Below, in pieces: positions 33,633-41,957 of a DNA stretch of 46,103 nucleotides (position 1 is the stretch's first letter; each line of letters starts with the position of its first letter). The stretch spans positions 1 through 46,103 of the forward strand of contig JAJQCX010000066.1 in the NCBI GenBank assembly GCA_021202495.1, given 5' to 3'. The position numbers and the translations under genes were made by a program. The stretch comes from Clostridia bacterium (GTDB lineage Bacteria; Bacillota; Clostridia; UMGS1883). The notes under the pieces were generated by a model. That model had not been told where the DNA came from. It did no database searches and saw only the letters and a list, made by a program, of their open reading frames with translations.

Positions 33633-36600
33633 TTAAGCCCATTCTTGTTTAAGATATCCTATCGGTTTCATATTATTATCCCACACAAAAGCTCTCACCT
33701 TTGTCTCGTCATATTGCAAATTTTCGGTGTCTATGACGATTTGCTCATTTTCATCCTCAATCCTTTTCGTTTCAAGCTTTATAAGGCAGCCATCATGGTC
33801 GTACAGCGCGACACACGCATCGCAATCTCCCTCTCCTTTTACCGGCAATTCAAAGCTTGCGACTATGCTGCTTTCACCAATCTCCAGCACCGCCGAATTT
33901 TGCATTGTCTTGCTTGTATATATTTCAATTTCAGCCAAATTGAGCCTGTTGCCGTAGTCCAACGGGAAGAGCCACGCGCCATAGTCCGAGCTTGTTTTAA
34001 CCTCGGTTCGCACATATCGTACATATCGATATGCTTTCCCCTCGTCAAGGTCAAATTCCTCCTGCGGTATATCCCCCGTGTTGTCGGGCCATGAATTTGA
34101 CTTACCGATAGTTTCCCAATTTTCACCGTCAATACTGCCCTGCACCTCACATCCCACGGAAAAAATCCAATCGGGCCAATAATAGCCGTACTGCGTTACT
34201 CCTCCGGCATACTTCTGCTTTTTAACAACAACCTTTGAAACCTTTTCCTCCCCCGAAAGCTCAAAGAGAAATTCCCCATCCTGATCCGCCTGCGCTGCGG
34301 TATCGGTGTCGCCGTCCAAAGCAAGCGGCGCATTTGTGGCAACTATGTCCATCTTCGTGTAGACAGGAATAAGCTCCTGCGGCATAACGTAAATATCAAT
34401 ATCCGCCAAATTAAGTCTGTTTCCACAGTCCGACGGAAACAGCCACGCGCCGTAATCGGAGCTTGTTTTTGTCGTTGTGCGAATATATCTTATGTATTTA
34501 TACGGCTTGGGATTTTCAATTTCAAAAACCTCTTCCAAATGATTGGTCAAATTATCGGGTGCCGTATTCATCACGCCGATTGTCTCCCATTCATCCCCGT
34601 CAAGGCTTCCCTGCAATTCGCAGCCTACCGCAAGCACCCAATCCGTCCAATAGTTATAGCCTGTCACGCCGCCCGCGTTCTTTTGCTTTTTTACAACAAT
34701 ATGTGTAACCGAAGCCGTGCCCGCTATCTCAAATATAAATTCTCCGTCTGCCGCGCTCTGCGCGGTCGTGCTGTCACCGTCAATTGCAAGCGGCGCGTTT
34801 GTGCTCAGAACTTTAGCCTTTGTTTCAAATTCGTTTTCGGGTTCAAAGCACTCCGGCATTTGAGGATATTCCTCAAGGGGCAAAATATCCCTGTATTCCT
34901 CTTCAACCCCCGACACGAGAATAATATCCTCATCACAGATAATGCCGTTATTTGAAAGACTGTTCCCTCCCGAGGGATTTTGATTTTGCCAAATTCCCGG
35001 GCAGTCAAACATTGCGTTGTCATGCACACTGTAGCCCGACGTCTGCTCGTCAAGATAGAGCCCTGCGCAGCCGTAGTCAAACCATTCTTTTCTTGTAATG
35101 TCGTGTATATAATTATACGCCATTTCACTGTTAGGCTGTGTTGATAAAGTATATATTGCCGCGCCGTCGCACACCGCCATGCATACATCGTGAATGTGAT
35201 TTCGTAAAATCTTGTTGTTCTCCATCGCCGTGTCTTCACTTGTCCAGCCAAAACCCACGCTTATGCCCGTGTAAGGCATGTTGCTCAATGTGTTGTGCTC
35301 AATGGTTATATTTTTGGGGTACCCTGCGGCAATGCCCACCGAGCCCTCATAATCCGCGCCTATGTTTGTAAGATAATTGTTTCTTATAATCTGCCCGTCG
35401 CAAATCTCGCGCTCATCCTCCGGATTATACGCAATATGCATTTCCGTGCTTTCGTCCGCGGTAAATTTGCCGATGTTTATGCCGTTTCCCGCAATATCAT
35501 AAAATACGTTCCCCTCGACAAGTCCGCCCTTGTCGCCGTAATAATAATCAAGCGCGGCAGCTCCCAAATGGCAGAACTCATTTCTTATGAATTCAATGTT
35601 TTCGCCGCACTCAACCACTGCTGCCGACGGTGTGCGGTACAGAGTAATCTCGTTTTCAAGATTAGATGTCAACACATACTGCGACGCTTGCCCTCCCACA
35701 GTGCCCTCATCGTTAGGTCTTGTCCAATTGGAATGTGCAAAAGTAAATCCTGTAAACGAAAGGTTTTTCACATTATCATCAAGCGTTCCTTTAACGCTCA
35801 GCAGCGTTTCTGTATACGGCGCAATAACCTCCGCATTTGCCATATCCTCGCCTTCCCGCGGTTTGTAGTAGAGCGTGCCGCTGCTCTTATCAAGATACCA
35901 TTCGCCCTCCTCGTCGATAAATTCATAGGCATTTTCAAACCAACAAATAAAATCAACCGTATATTCGTGACTGTAGCCGGTTATATCGGGGTGAGGACGG
36001 TTAAATATTCTCTCTTCCGCCCCTTTCTGAATTTTTATAACGCCTCTGCCGCCTATAATTTCAATGCTTTCGACCGGCAAAACGTTCTCCGTCCACGCCG
36101 TAAGCGTTTTTAATTTAACGTCTTTGAGATTATTCCAATCGCTCACTAAAGTTGCGTCGACCGTTATGCAGTTTGCGGGATATACGTATCCGTCAACCTC
36201 GGTTTCCTCTCTGTAAGCCTTTATCATTCTCATCGAATACGGGTCGTCCAAAGGCACATTTTTTGCTCTTACGCCTCTCTCTCCGTTTATATAAAGCTGC
36301 GCAAAGTCAAAATCAACATTTTCCGCCTTGTAGATATTTTTTTCCTCGTCAAAAAGAACCCAACCTTCAATGCTCTTTCCTCCGCTGATTGTCGCATTTT
36401 CTCCTTCATACAAAACGCTGTGACCGTTTCTTCCTCCGTCTTCGGGCGAAAATTCTATCGTTTCGTCAAGAGGATACACCCCTTCGCCCACATGAACTAT
36501 AACATCGGAGCTTTCGTTATATTCTCTCACCAGCTCCTTTGCTCTCTGCAATGATTGAACAGCATTTCCCACCCTTCCGTCGTTCAAATCGTTTCCTTGT

Positions 36601-36716
36601 ACCGAAACATAAATTTCAACCGCGCTGTCTTCCATTTCGCTCTCCCCCATCACTTCTACGCTTCCAAACGCCAATACTGCCGATAACAATACCGATAAAA
36701 CCTTTAACATCTTCAT
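33633..36716 (-). CDS. Secreted right-handed beta-helix glycosidase, GH141-like, with two discoidin-like modules
   Basis: A 1027-residue exported protein; signal peptide residues 1-24 (VLSVLLSAVLAFGS). It opens with IYVSVQGNDLNDG and VGEGVYPLDETIEFSPEDGG, the entry to a pectin-lyase-type parallel beta-helix. Coils continue to about residue 630 (IIRNNYLTNIGADYEGSVGI, ITIEHNTLSNMPYTGISVGFGW, NKILRNHIHDVCMAVCDGAAIY). The full-length pattern, including ISGGKSIEGW and QLYINGERGVRAK, resembles the GH141/GH120-type enzymes (alpha-L-fucosidase or xylanase activities). The catalytic residues I did not assign. Two discoidin-like modules complete the protein. It is first in the operon with GH95, divergent from an AraC regulator. 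Confidence 0.83.
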   Translation of the reverse strand: MKMLKVLSVLLSAVLAFGSVEVMGESEMEDSAVEIYVSVQGNDLNDGRVGNAVQSLQRAKELVREYNESSDVIVHVGEGVYPLDETIEFSPEDGGRNGHSVLYEGENATISGGKSIEGWVLFDEEKNIYKAENVDFDFAQLYINGERGVRAKNVPLDDPYSMRMIKAYREETEVDGYVYPANCITVDATLVSDWNNLKDVKLKTLTAWTENVLPVESIEIIGGRGVIKIQKGAEERIFNRPHPDITGYSHEYTVDFICWFENAYEFIDEEGEWYLDKSSGTLYYKPREGEDMANAEVIAPYTETLLSVKGTLDDNVKNLSFTGFTFAHSNWTRPNDEGTVGGQASQYVLTSNLENEITLYRTPSAAVVECGENIEFIRNEFCHLGAAALDYYYGDKGGLVEGNVFYDIAGNGINIGKFTADESTEMHIAYNPEDEREICDGQIIRNNYLTNIGADYEGSVGIAAGYPKNITIEHNTLSNMPYTGISVGFGWTSEDTAMENNKILRNHIHDVCMAVCDGAAIYTLSTQPNSEMAYNYIHDITRKEWFDYGCAGLYLDEQTSGYSVHDNAMFDCPGIWQNQNPSGGNSLSNNGIICDEDIILVSGVEEEYRDILPLEEYPQMPECFEPENEFETKAKVLSTNAPLAIDGDSTTAQSAADGEFIFEIAGTASVTHIVVKKQKNAGGVTGYNYWTDWVLAVGCELQGSLDGDEWETIGVMNTAPDNLTNHLEEVFEIENPKPYKYIRYIRTTTKTSSDYGAWLFPSDCGNRLNLADIDIYVMPQELIPVYTKMDIVATNAPLALDGDTDTAAQADQDGEFLFELSGEEKVSKVVVKKQKYAGGVTQYGYYWPDWIFSVGCEVQGSIDGENWETIGKSNSWPDNTGDIPQEEFDLDEGKAYRYVRYVRTEVKTSSDYGAWLFPLDYGNRLNLAEIEIYTSKTMQNSAVLEIGESSIVASFELPVKGEGDCDACVALYDHDGCLIKLETKRIEDENEQIVIDTENLQYDETKVRAFVWDNNMKPIGYLKQEWA
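33912..34358 (-). repeat. Discoidin-like module, copy 2
   Basis: C-terminal copy in the beta-helix protein: VATNAPLALDGDTDTA, KVVVKKQKYAGGVT, GCEVQGSIDGENWETIG, RYVRYVRTEVKTSSDYGAWL, GNRLNLAEIEIY. About 447 bases, aligned end-to-end with copy 1 and copy 3. Confidence 0.85.
34381..34822 (-). repeat. Discoidin-like module, copy 1
   Basis: First copy in the beta-helix protein: LSTNAPLAIDGDSTTA, HIVVKKQKNAGGVT, GCELQGSLDGDEWETIG, YKYIRYIRTTTKTSSDYG, GNRLNLADIDIY. About 442 bases. It is closer in wording to copy 3 in the adjacent gene (AVGCELQGS, MNTAPD) than to copy 2, suggesting exchange between the two genes. Confidence 0.85.
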
Positions 36717-36779
36717 TTTCCTTCGTCATTCCTTTCATGTCTCTATTTTACTATATCCCACACCCGAACGCCAGTCATA

Positions 36780-36812
36780 AACACGACATCTTTTTTTATA
36801 AAATGTCGTGTT
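36780..36812. promoter_or_regulatory. Perfect 10-bp dyad in the divergent AraC/glycosidase promoter region
   Basis: AACACGACAT (36780-36789) is repeated in inverted orientation as ATGTCGTGTT (36803-36812), with a 13-base spacer rich in T/A. It lies between the divergent genes, and its right arm abuts the AraC-gene -35. It could be an operator for the AraC regulator or for another repressor. AraC proteins more often bind direct repeats, so the identity of the binder is open. Confidence 0.6.
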
Positions 36813-36839
36813 GACGCAGCAACATTTATGGTTTATAAT
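36811..36839 (+). promoter_or_regulatory. Promoter of the AraC-type regulator gene
   Basis: TTGACG (36811-36816) and TATAAT (36834-36839) are spaced by 17 bases. The expected start point (about 36846) falls at the ribosome binding site (GAGGTG, 36846-36851), so the leader would be only about 12 bases. The -35 overlaps the right arm of the 36780-36812 dyad by two bases, which would allow repression. Confidence 0.7.
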
Positions 36840-36857
36840 ATTTTTGAGGTGAAAAAA

Positions 36858-37679
36858 ATGGGCAAAAAAATATCGCTCAACGACGTTGAGCTTAAGTTTC
36901 GATTTGACAATCTTCACATAACCGTTCAACAGGTAAACTACGGCGTTTTCCACACGCCCATCACACGCCACCGCCACGGCAAAACATATTACGAGCTTCA
37001 CCTTGTCTGCGGCGGCAAAGGAGTGCTCATTTCGGATGATGAGGAATATCCTCTCGAAAAAGGCGCTCTATACATGACGGGTCCCAACGTCGTCCATGAG
37101 CAAATTACGGATTCAACATCTCTTATGGAGGAATACTGCCTCGGCTTTGACATAAAACGCCCCAAAAACACACCCGACACAGAAGCCTCCACCGCCCTTT
37201 GCGAAACCCATTTTTGGATAGGCACAGACAACGGCGAATGTGAACGCCTTTTTGAGTCCCTTTCGTTTGAATCGCTCACCCGCCGCATCGGTTTTCAAAA
37301 TAATATCAAAAACATCATTTCCTCAATTCTCGTTCTTCTCGTCCGCGCCTACACGGGCGACGCCGCCGAATATAAACAATCCTCCTCCGTTCCCGACGAC
37401 AAACGCGCCATTATCACCGACAACGCCTTTCTCTATGACTACTCCTCGATAACGCTTGCCTCGCTCGCACAATTAATCGGTCTCAGCGAGCGGCAAACTC
37501 AGCGTTTTCTGCAAAAGCAATACGGCAAAACATTTTCGCTTTTAAAGCGCGAAGCCCGTCTTAACAAAGCAAAAGAGCTTCTCCGACGAGGAAAACCCAT
37601 CGAAGAAGCCGCCCGCCAAACAGGCTACGAAGACCTCCGCAGCTTTAAAAAACTAATCAATCAGCCCGAAATGCTTTAA
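36858..37679 (+). CDS. AraC-family transcriptional regulator
   Basis: A 273-residue protein from ATG 36858; the upstream ATG 36828 lies in the -10 region and lacks an RBS. The N-terminal cupin-like sensor (about 25-100) has HRHGKTYYELHLVCGGKG and VVHEQI. The C-terminal helix-turn-helix pair is ITLASLAQLIGLSERQTQRFLQKQYGKTFS and then ARQTGYEDLRSFKK. The C-terminus stops about ten residues short of the usual TPSEYR ending. It is divergent from the GH141-like/GH95 operon and probably senses a sugar released by those enzymes. Its 3' end overlaps the convergent HAD gene by 27 bases. Confidence 0.9.
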   Translation: MGKKISLNDVELKFRFDNLHITVQQVNYGVFHTPITRHRHGKTYYELHLVCGGKGVLISDDEEYPLEKGALYMTGPNVVHEQITDSTSLMEEYCLGFDIKRPKNTPDTEASTALCETHFWIGTDNGECERLFESLSFESLTRRIGFQNNIKNIISSILVLLVRAYTGDAAEYKQSSSVPDDKRAIITDNAFLYDYSSITLASLAQLIGLSERQTQRFLQKQYGKTFSLLKREARLNKAKELLRRGKPIEEAARQTGYEDLRSFKKLINQPEML

Positions 37680-38453
37680 CGCAAATTCCACGCCGTTGTC
37701 CAAAATATCCCGCGTCACGAACGAAACGCAGTTATGTATGCTCTTTCCGTTCCCCATGCCGATGGAATTTGGCGTCGCGTTGAACATTTCAATGTCGTTT
37801 TCGCTGTCGCCCAAAACGTATGTGTCCGAAATCGGCACACCCAAGCGCTCCGCAATCATTTTTATCGCGTTCCCCTTAGAGCAGCCCTTCGGTACAAGCT
37901 CGTAAAACCCTTTTTCTCTGTCGATTATCGAAAAATGCTCCGCCGCCGCGTTCAGAAAAGCCTTAATGTCGCTTCCCGCGTCCGAGAAAACGCACATTTT
38001 GTCAAAGCTGAAATCCTCGCTTTCGGTGTCCATGCTCACCGTTCCGCCGTTTCGTTTAACCGATTCCATAAAATCTATTATCCATCCGCCGTCGGGACCG
38101 TTCGATGTAAAAAAGTTCGTGTCTTTTCTCTCAAAAAAGCCGTTCATGCGGCATTTTTTGCACATCTCCAAAATATGGCGGCAAATGCTCTTTTCAACCG
38201 TCGCGCAAAAAATTTCATCGTTTCCTATGCGAATGTTCGTCCCGCACCCGCTCGCAACTCCGTCAAAACCAATCTCAAGCACGTCCTTGTCAATGTTGCC
38301 GTAAGGTCTGCCGGAATTTATAAAGCACAAATGCCCTCTTTTCCTTGCCTCCCCGATAGCCCTCACGCAGCTTTCGGGAATAACCCTCTCGGAATCCACC
38401 ACAACATCCGTCACAATCGTCCCGTCAATGTCGAAAAAAATTATCTTGCCCAT
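37653..38453 (-). CDS. HAD-superfamily Cof-type phosphatase
   Basis: A 266-residue protein from ATG 38453 (GGAGG about 10 bases upstream); an in-frame ATG at 38507 has no RBS. HAD motif I is FFDIDGT (D8, D10), motif II is INSGRP, and the C-terminal motif is LGDSENDIEMF with the Cof-type SIGMGNG. A cap domain lies between motifs II and III (about residues 85-190). Family members hydrolyse sugar phosphates or other small phosphoesters; the substrate is not predictable. It converges on and overlaps the AraC gene tail by 27 bases. Confidence 0.92.
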   Translation of the reverse strand: MGKIIFFDIDGTIVTDVVVDSERVIPESCVRAIGEARKRGHLCFINSGRPYGNIDKDVLEIGFDGVASGCGTNIRIGNDEIFCATVEKSICRHILEMCKKCRMNGFFERKDTNFFTSNGPDGGWIIDFMESVKRNGGTVSMDTESEDFSFDKMCVFSDAGSDIKAFLNAAAEHFSIIDREKGFYELVPKGCSKGNAIKMIAERLGVPISDTYVLGDSENDIEMFNATPNSIGMGNGKSIHNCVSFVTRDILDNGVEFALKHFGLID

Positions 38454-38541
38454 CTTGCATCCGCCTCCAATCTTGACTACTATAACACATTTCGACAAAA
38501 TGCACAACCCTATTTTTTACGACATTTTTTTCTCAAAATTA

Positions 38542-39468
38542 TTATGACCGCAATGACAAGCAAAATAATCGCCGCGCACACCGCCGCAATAATCCCCGCA
38601 GCGCTTTTTTCGTTTCGATTATTTCAAACCTGCACCCGCTCACCTCAAATTCAAGATAGCTCCCGAACGATCTTGTACTGATCTTTTCCGCCACTCCGCC
38701 GTAGGAAACGTAAATATTAACACTTTTCTCCGAAAGCGGCTTGTAGCGCACGGTGTATTTTTCGCTGTAGCTGTTTTTAATTTCAACTTTTCTGCTGTCA
38801 ATCGCGTCAAGCTCTTCGTATGCGCCGCCCTCGCTCACAATAACCGCCGCGCTGTCGTCAAACGCGCCGCACACGATGACAATGCTCTTCCCGTCCTCAC
38901 GTTTCGCTTCGGATGCGATTATGTCCATGTTTCGGAAATATTCCGCTTCCAAAACCGCGTCATACGTCGCGTTTTCAAAATCGTATTCGCTCCATTTTCC
39001 GTAATACCCCTTTTTTTCGGGCACGTTCGGGATGTCGCTTTCCGCAATCGCGCTCCCGTAGGTAAATTCCACGTTTCCCACTTCTTCTCCGTCCGCGACA
39101 AACGAGAGCTTAAATGTCACGTCGCGGTCAAAATTTTGTTTTACGAATTGCACAAAATCCTCAATTTTCGCCTCTTCCGCGCGGTAGGTATAGGTTATGT
39201 CGTCAATTCCGCCCATGCTGCCCACAAAAATATTGGATTTTACGCTCTCAATTTCAGCCTGACCCGCAACAGAACCGGCAAACTCTTCATGCCGCGCAAT
39301 ATTAACACAGGCGGCGCACGATGAAATTTCTTCGGCGCACCCCGCTATTCCTCCGACGTAATCGCCGCCCGAAAGAGTACACTTTGAGGCGGAGCGTTTT
39401 ATCACAGCTTCCGAAACCCCCCCCAATGCCGCCGACATAATCTCCGTCCGCACTCTCCGCATCACCAT
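38542..39468 (-). CDS. GLUG-motif surface protein, C-terminal part of multiply frameshifted gene
   Basis: This ORF is coding from about 39416 downward: GGDYVGGIAGCAEE is another GLUG-type unit, followed by SVAGQAEIESVKSNIFVGSMGG. A beta-rich domain (SFVADGEEVGNVEFTYGSAI; YFRNMDIIASEAKREDG) follows. Its upstream codons come from a wrong frame before a G8 tract (39417-39424). Near the 3' end an A6 tract (38605-38610) throws the reading out of frame. Adding one A restores a hydrophobic transmembrane helix (AAGIIAAVCAAIILLVIAVI) with a basic tail and a TAG stop at 38512-38510. So the natural protein is probably a C-terminally membrane-anchored continuation of 39504-41957. Confidence 0.75.
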   Translation of the reverse strand: MVMRRVRTEIMSAALGGVSEAVIKRSASKCTLSGGDYVGGIAGCAEEISSCAACVNIARHEEFAGSVAGQAEIESVKSNIFVGSMGGIDDITYTYRAEEAKIEDFVQFVKQNFDRDVTFKLSFVADGEEVGNVEFTYGSAIAESDIPNVPEKKGYYGKWSEYDFENATYDAVLEAEYFRNMDIIASEAKREDGKSIVIVCGAFDDSAAVIVSEGGAYEELDAIDSRKVEIKNSYSEKYTVRYKPLSEKSVNIYVSYGGVAEKISTRSFGSYLEFEVSGCRFEIIETKKALRGLLRRCARRLFCLSLRS

Positions 39469-39503
39469 AATTTTCGCACGACAGAATACTTCCCAAATCA
39501 GCC

Positions 39504-41957
39504 TTACCGCAAATTCCGCCGCAGTAATTTTTTTCTGCTCTCAACCCGGGCAAAATTCACGCAGGATAAAACAACGCATTTCGTCTTGTATGTAAAATTC
39601 AGCGACCTATCTCCGCTGTCCGTCACGTCGTCCTCGGGGTCAAAGTCATATTCAATCGCCATCGCCCCCGCCACGCCGCCTGCGCACAAGTCCGCGTAAA
39701 CCTTGCCGTAATTGGCGCATTTCTCTATCTTTCCCGATGAAATGCCGCTCTCCGTTTCCGACACGTCTACATAATAATCCTCGCTGTCCAAATCGGTATA
39801 TTTGTCATACGCGTCGGATAATATGTCCGAAATGTTTTTCACTCTGGCGCTTGCGCTCTCCATGTCGTCAAGCGCCGTATTCTTCTTTTCGCGGACAATC
39901 TCGTTTAACGCGGAAAATTCGTCCTGCAGCGCTTCGACCGCGTCCAGGAGATCTTCAAACGAGTCGTTCATATATTCCGACGCTTTCGGCAGCTCAATTT
40001 CTTCCCGCTGTGCCAAATCGTTTACGATTTCGCGGAGCTTTTCCATCGCGTCCGAAAGTCTGTCAGAACCGTCTTTCATATGCTCAAGTGCGCTTTTCAC
40101 GTAATCCGCCGCAATTTTCCCCTCGTCGGACACGGTTTCAAGATCGTCTGTGATAACCTCCATGTCGTCAATCGCCCGCCTCATGTCGGAAAGCCCCTGT
40201 GAAGTCAGCCGCAGCCCCTTTTCCAAAAAACGCAGCGAATTTTTGAGCGATTTTGCGTCAAAATCGTCCGCCAAGAGCAGCAGCGCGTCGCACATCTCGC
40301 CGAGCGCCGAGCCTATCGCGTTGTAGCTTTCCGCCAAATCGCCGAGGTTTGCTATCGCTTTTTTCACGGCTTTGTTCACCGTTTTTATTTCAAGCGCCTC
40401 TTCAAGCGCCGCCTTCAAATCGTCAAACGACTCTCCCGCGTCGGAGAGCGCATCGGCAAAATATTTGCCGCACGTCCACAGCGCCGCAAAACTTTCATCC
40501 ACATTTTCCTTCTTTTCAAGCGCTTCGTTCAAATTTTCCAGCGCGTCCCTCAACTTTTCGCCTCCGTCTTCCAATGAATTTGTTACGTCCTCCAGCTCGT
40601 CAGCCGCGTCCGCGAGTGCATTCATCGCACTTTGCAAATTCGTCAGCGATGTTCCGACGTCAACGCGCACCTCGTCAACGTCCTCCTGCATCAAGTCGAG
40701 CTCTTTTAAAATGTCCTTTAAATAATCCGCGCCTTGCTTTAAATCGTCCATTCCGTCCGCCAAATCGTCAGATCCGTGCTTTAAATCGGAAAATACTTCT
40801 CCGCTCTCGTCTAATGCAAAGTGCATTCTCTCCAAAATTTCATTGAAGCTCCCCGCCATTTCGTCTGCATAATCGCCGGCGTGTTTGCCCAAATCATCGG
40901 CGCGATCGCGCATTTCGCTCACTGCCGCATTTATGTCGTCAAGCTTGTCATTCACTCTCTCGTCCGCGTCGTCGATGTTTTTGTCGATTATCTTTTGTAT
41001 CGTTTCCATTTCGCGGTCGAGCTTTTCAAGCGTGTCCTCGTCAAATTCCAATATCACATATGGCTCCGCCTGCCCGACAATGCCGCCGACGTCCTTGCGT
41101 CCGCTTATCTCACCGTAATTTTCGCAGTTTAAAATTACGCCGCTCTGCCTGCCGGCAATGCCGCCCGCGTTGTAGCCCACCGAGCGGCAGCCCACGCCGC
41201 CTTGATTGGTGCAGCTCTCTATTCTCCCCTTTGAATAGCCCGCAATTCCGCCGCTGTCGGTCGTCACAGACGTGTTTTCCGCCGAGCGCAAATTTTCGGT
41301 GTCAATTTCAATCTCCGTCATGCTTTCTTCTTTACCCGAGGTGTTAACGCTTCCTTCGTTCGTGCAGTCAATTATTCGTCCCAAATTTGTTCCCGCAATG
41401 CCGCCGGTGTAATTTTTTCCCTCCGTGCTGCCCTTAAATACGCAGCCCTCAATAACTCCGCTCTCCGTCACGCTGCCCGCAATGCCGCCGACACTTATCT
41501 TACCCTCAACCTCTCCCTCAAAGGTGCAGTTTTTGATAATTCCGCTGTTTTCGCCGGCAATACCGCCCACGTTTTCTGCCGAACCCGACGGCGCGGAGGT
41601 TCCTTTTACGTTTAGGTTTTCCACAACTCCGTTTTCTTGAATATATCTGAATAGACCAACATAGGAGCCGCTGCGGGCAATATTTACGCCGCTAATCGTA
41701 TGCCCGTTTCCCAAGAGCCTGCCGCCGAAAGTCGGTATGGGTTCAAAGCCTGCGCCCTTCATATCAATATCGCATGTTATCTCAAAGACCTTTCCCACAG
41801 ACCATGTGTCCGTGCGGCAGTTTTGCGCAAATTTTATTAAATCCTCCGCGCTTGAAATTTTTATCACAGTTTCCTCGGCAAAAAGTCCTGTCGGAATGAG
41901 GCTTGCCGCAACTGCCAAAATGAGGACGAGCGCCGCCATTTTACGCATTTTCATCAC
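39504..41957 (-). CDS. Secreted GLUG beta-helix protein with long coiled-coil insertion, N-terminal part
   Basis: An 817-residue ORF; signal peptide residues 1-27 (MAALVLILAVAASLIP). GLUG-type beta-helix rungs (about 55-297) repeat VGGIAGxxSGxIxxCxxxG. They are then interrupted by a long acidic coiled coil (about 300-722, for example LKHGSDDLADGMDDLKQGADYL), and resume with GKIEKCANYGKVYADLCAGGVAG. The coiled coil resembles the DLxxG-type helical ectodomains of YhgE/Pip and MMPL-linked proteins. The frame is lost at an A7 tract (39528-39534). Dropping one A continues into YCGGICGKADLGSILSCENYG in the ORF 39302-39553. The start overlaps the MMPL gene by 17 bases, so the two are co-translated. 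Confidence 0.85.
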   Translation of the reverse strand: MMKMRKMAALVLILAVAASLIPTGLFAEETVIKISSAEDLIKFAQNCRTDTWSVGKVFEITCDIDMKGAGFEPIPTFGGRLLGNGHTISGVNIARSGSYVGLFRYIQENGVVENLNVKGTSAPSGSAENVGGIAGENSGIIKNCTFEGEVEGKISVGGIAGSVTESGVIEGCVFKGSTEGKNYTGGIAGTNLGRIIDCTNEGSVNTSGKEESMTEIEIDTENLRSAENTSVTTDSGGIAGYSKGRIESCTNQGGVGCRSVGYNAGGIAGRQSGVILNCENYGEISGRKDVGGIVGQAEPYVILEFDEDTLEKLDREMETIQKIIDKNIDDADERVNDKLDDINAAVSEMRDRADDLGKHAGDYADEMAGSFNEILERMHFALDESGEVFSDLKHGSDDLADGMDDLKQGADYLKDILKELDLMQEDVDEVRVDVGTSLTNLQSAMNALADAADELEDVTNSLEDGGEKLRDALENLNEALEKKENVDESFAALWTCGKYFADALSDAGESFDDLKAALEEALEIKTVNKAVKKAIANLGDLAESYNAIGSALGEMCDALLLLADDFDAKSLKNSLRFLEKGLRLTSQGLSDMRRAIDDMEVITDDLETVSDEGKIAADYVKSALEHMKDGSDRLSDAMEKLREIVNDLAQREEIELPKASEYMNDSFEDLLDAVEALQDEFSALNEIVREKKNTALDDMESASARVKNISDILSDAYDKYTDLDSEDYYVDVSETESGISSGKIEKCANYGKVYADLCAGGVAGAMAIEYDFDPEDDVTDSGDRSLNFTYKTKCVVLSCVNFARVESRKKLLRRNLR

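Noticed and set aside
35295..36113. 272-codon plus-strand open frame inside the beta-helix gene
   Set aside because: Shadow of the minus-strand gene; composition is Arg/Cys/Ile-rich without any family signature.
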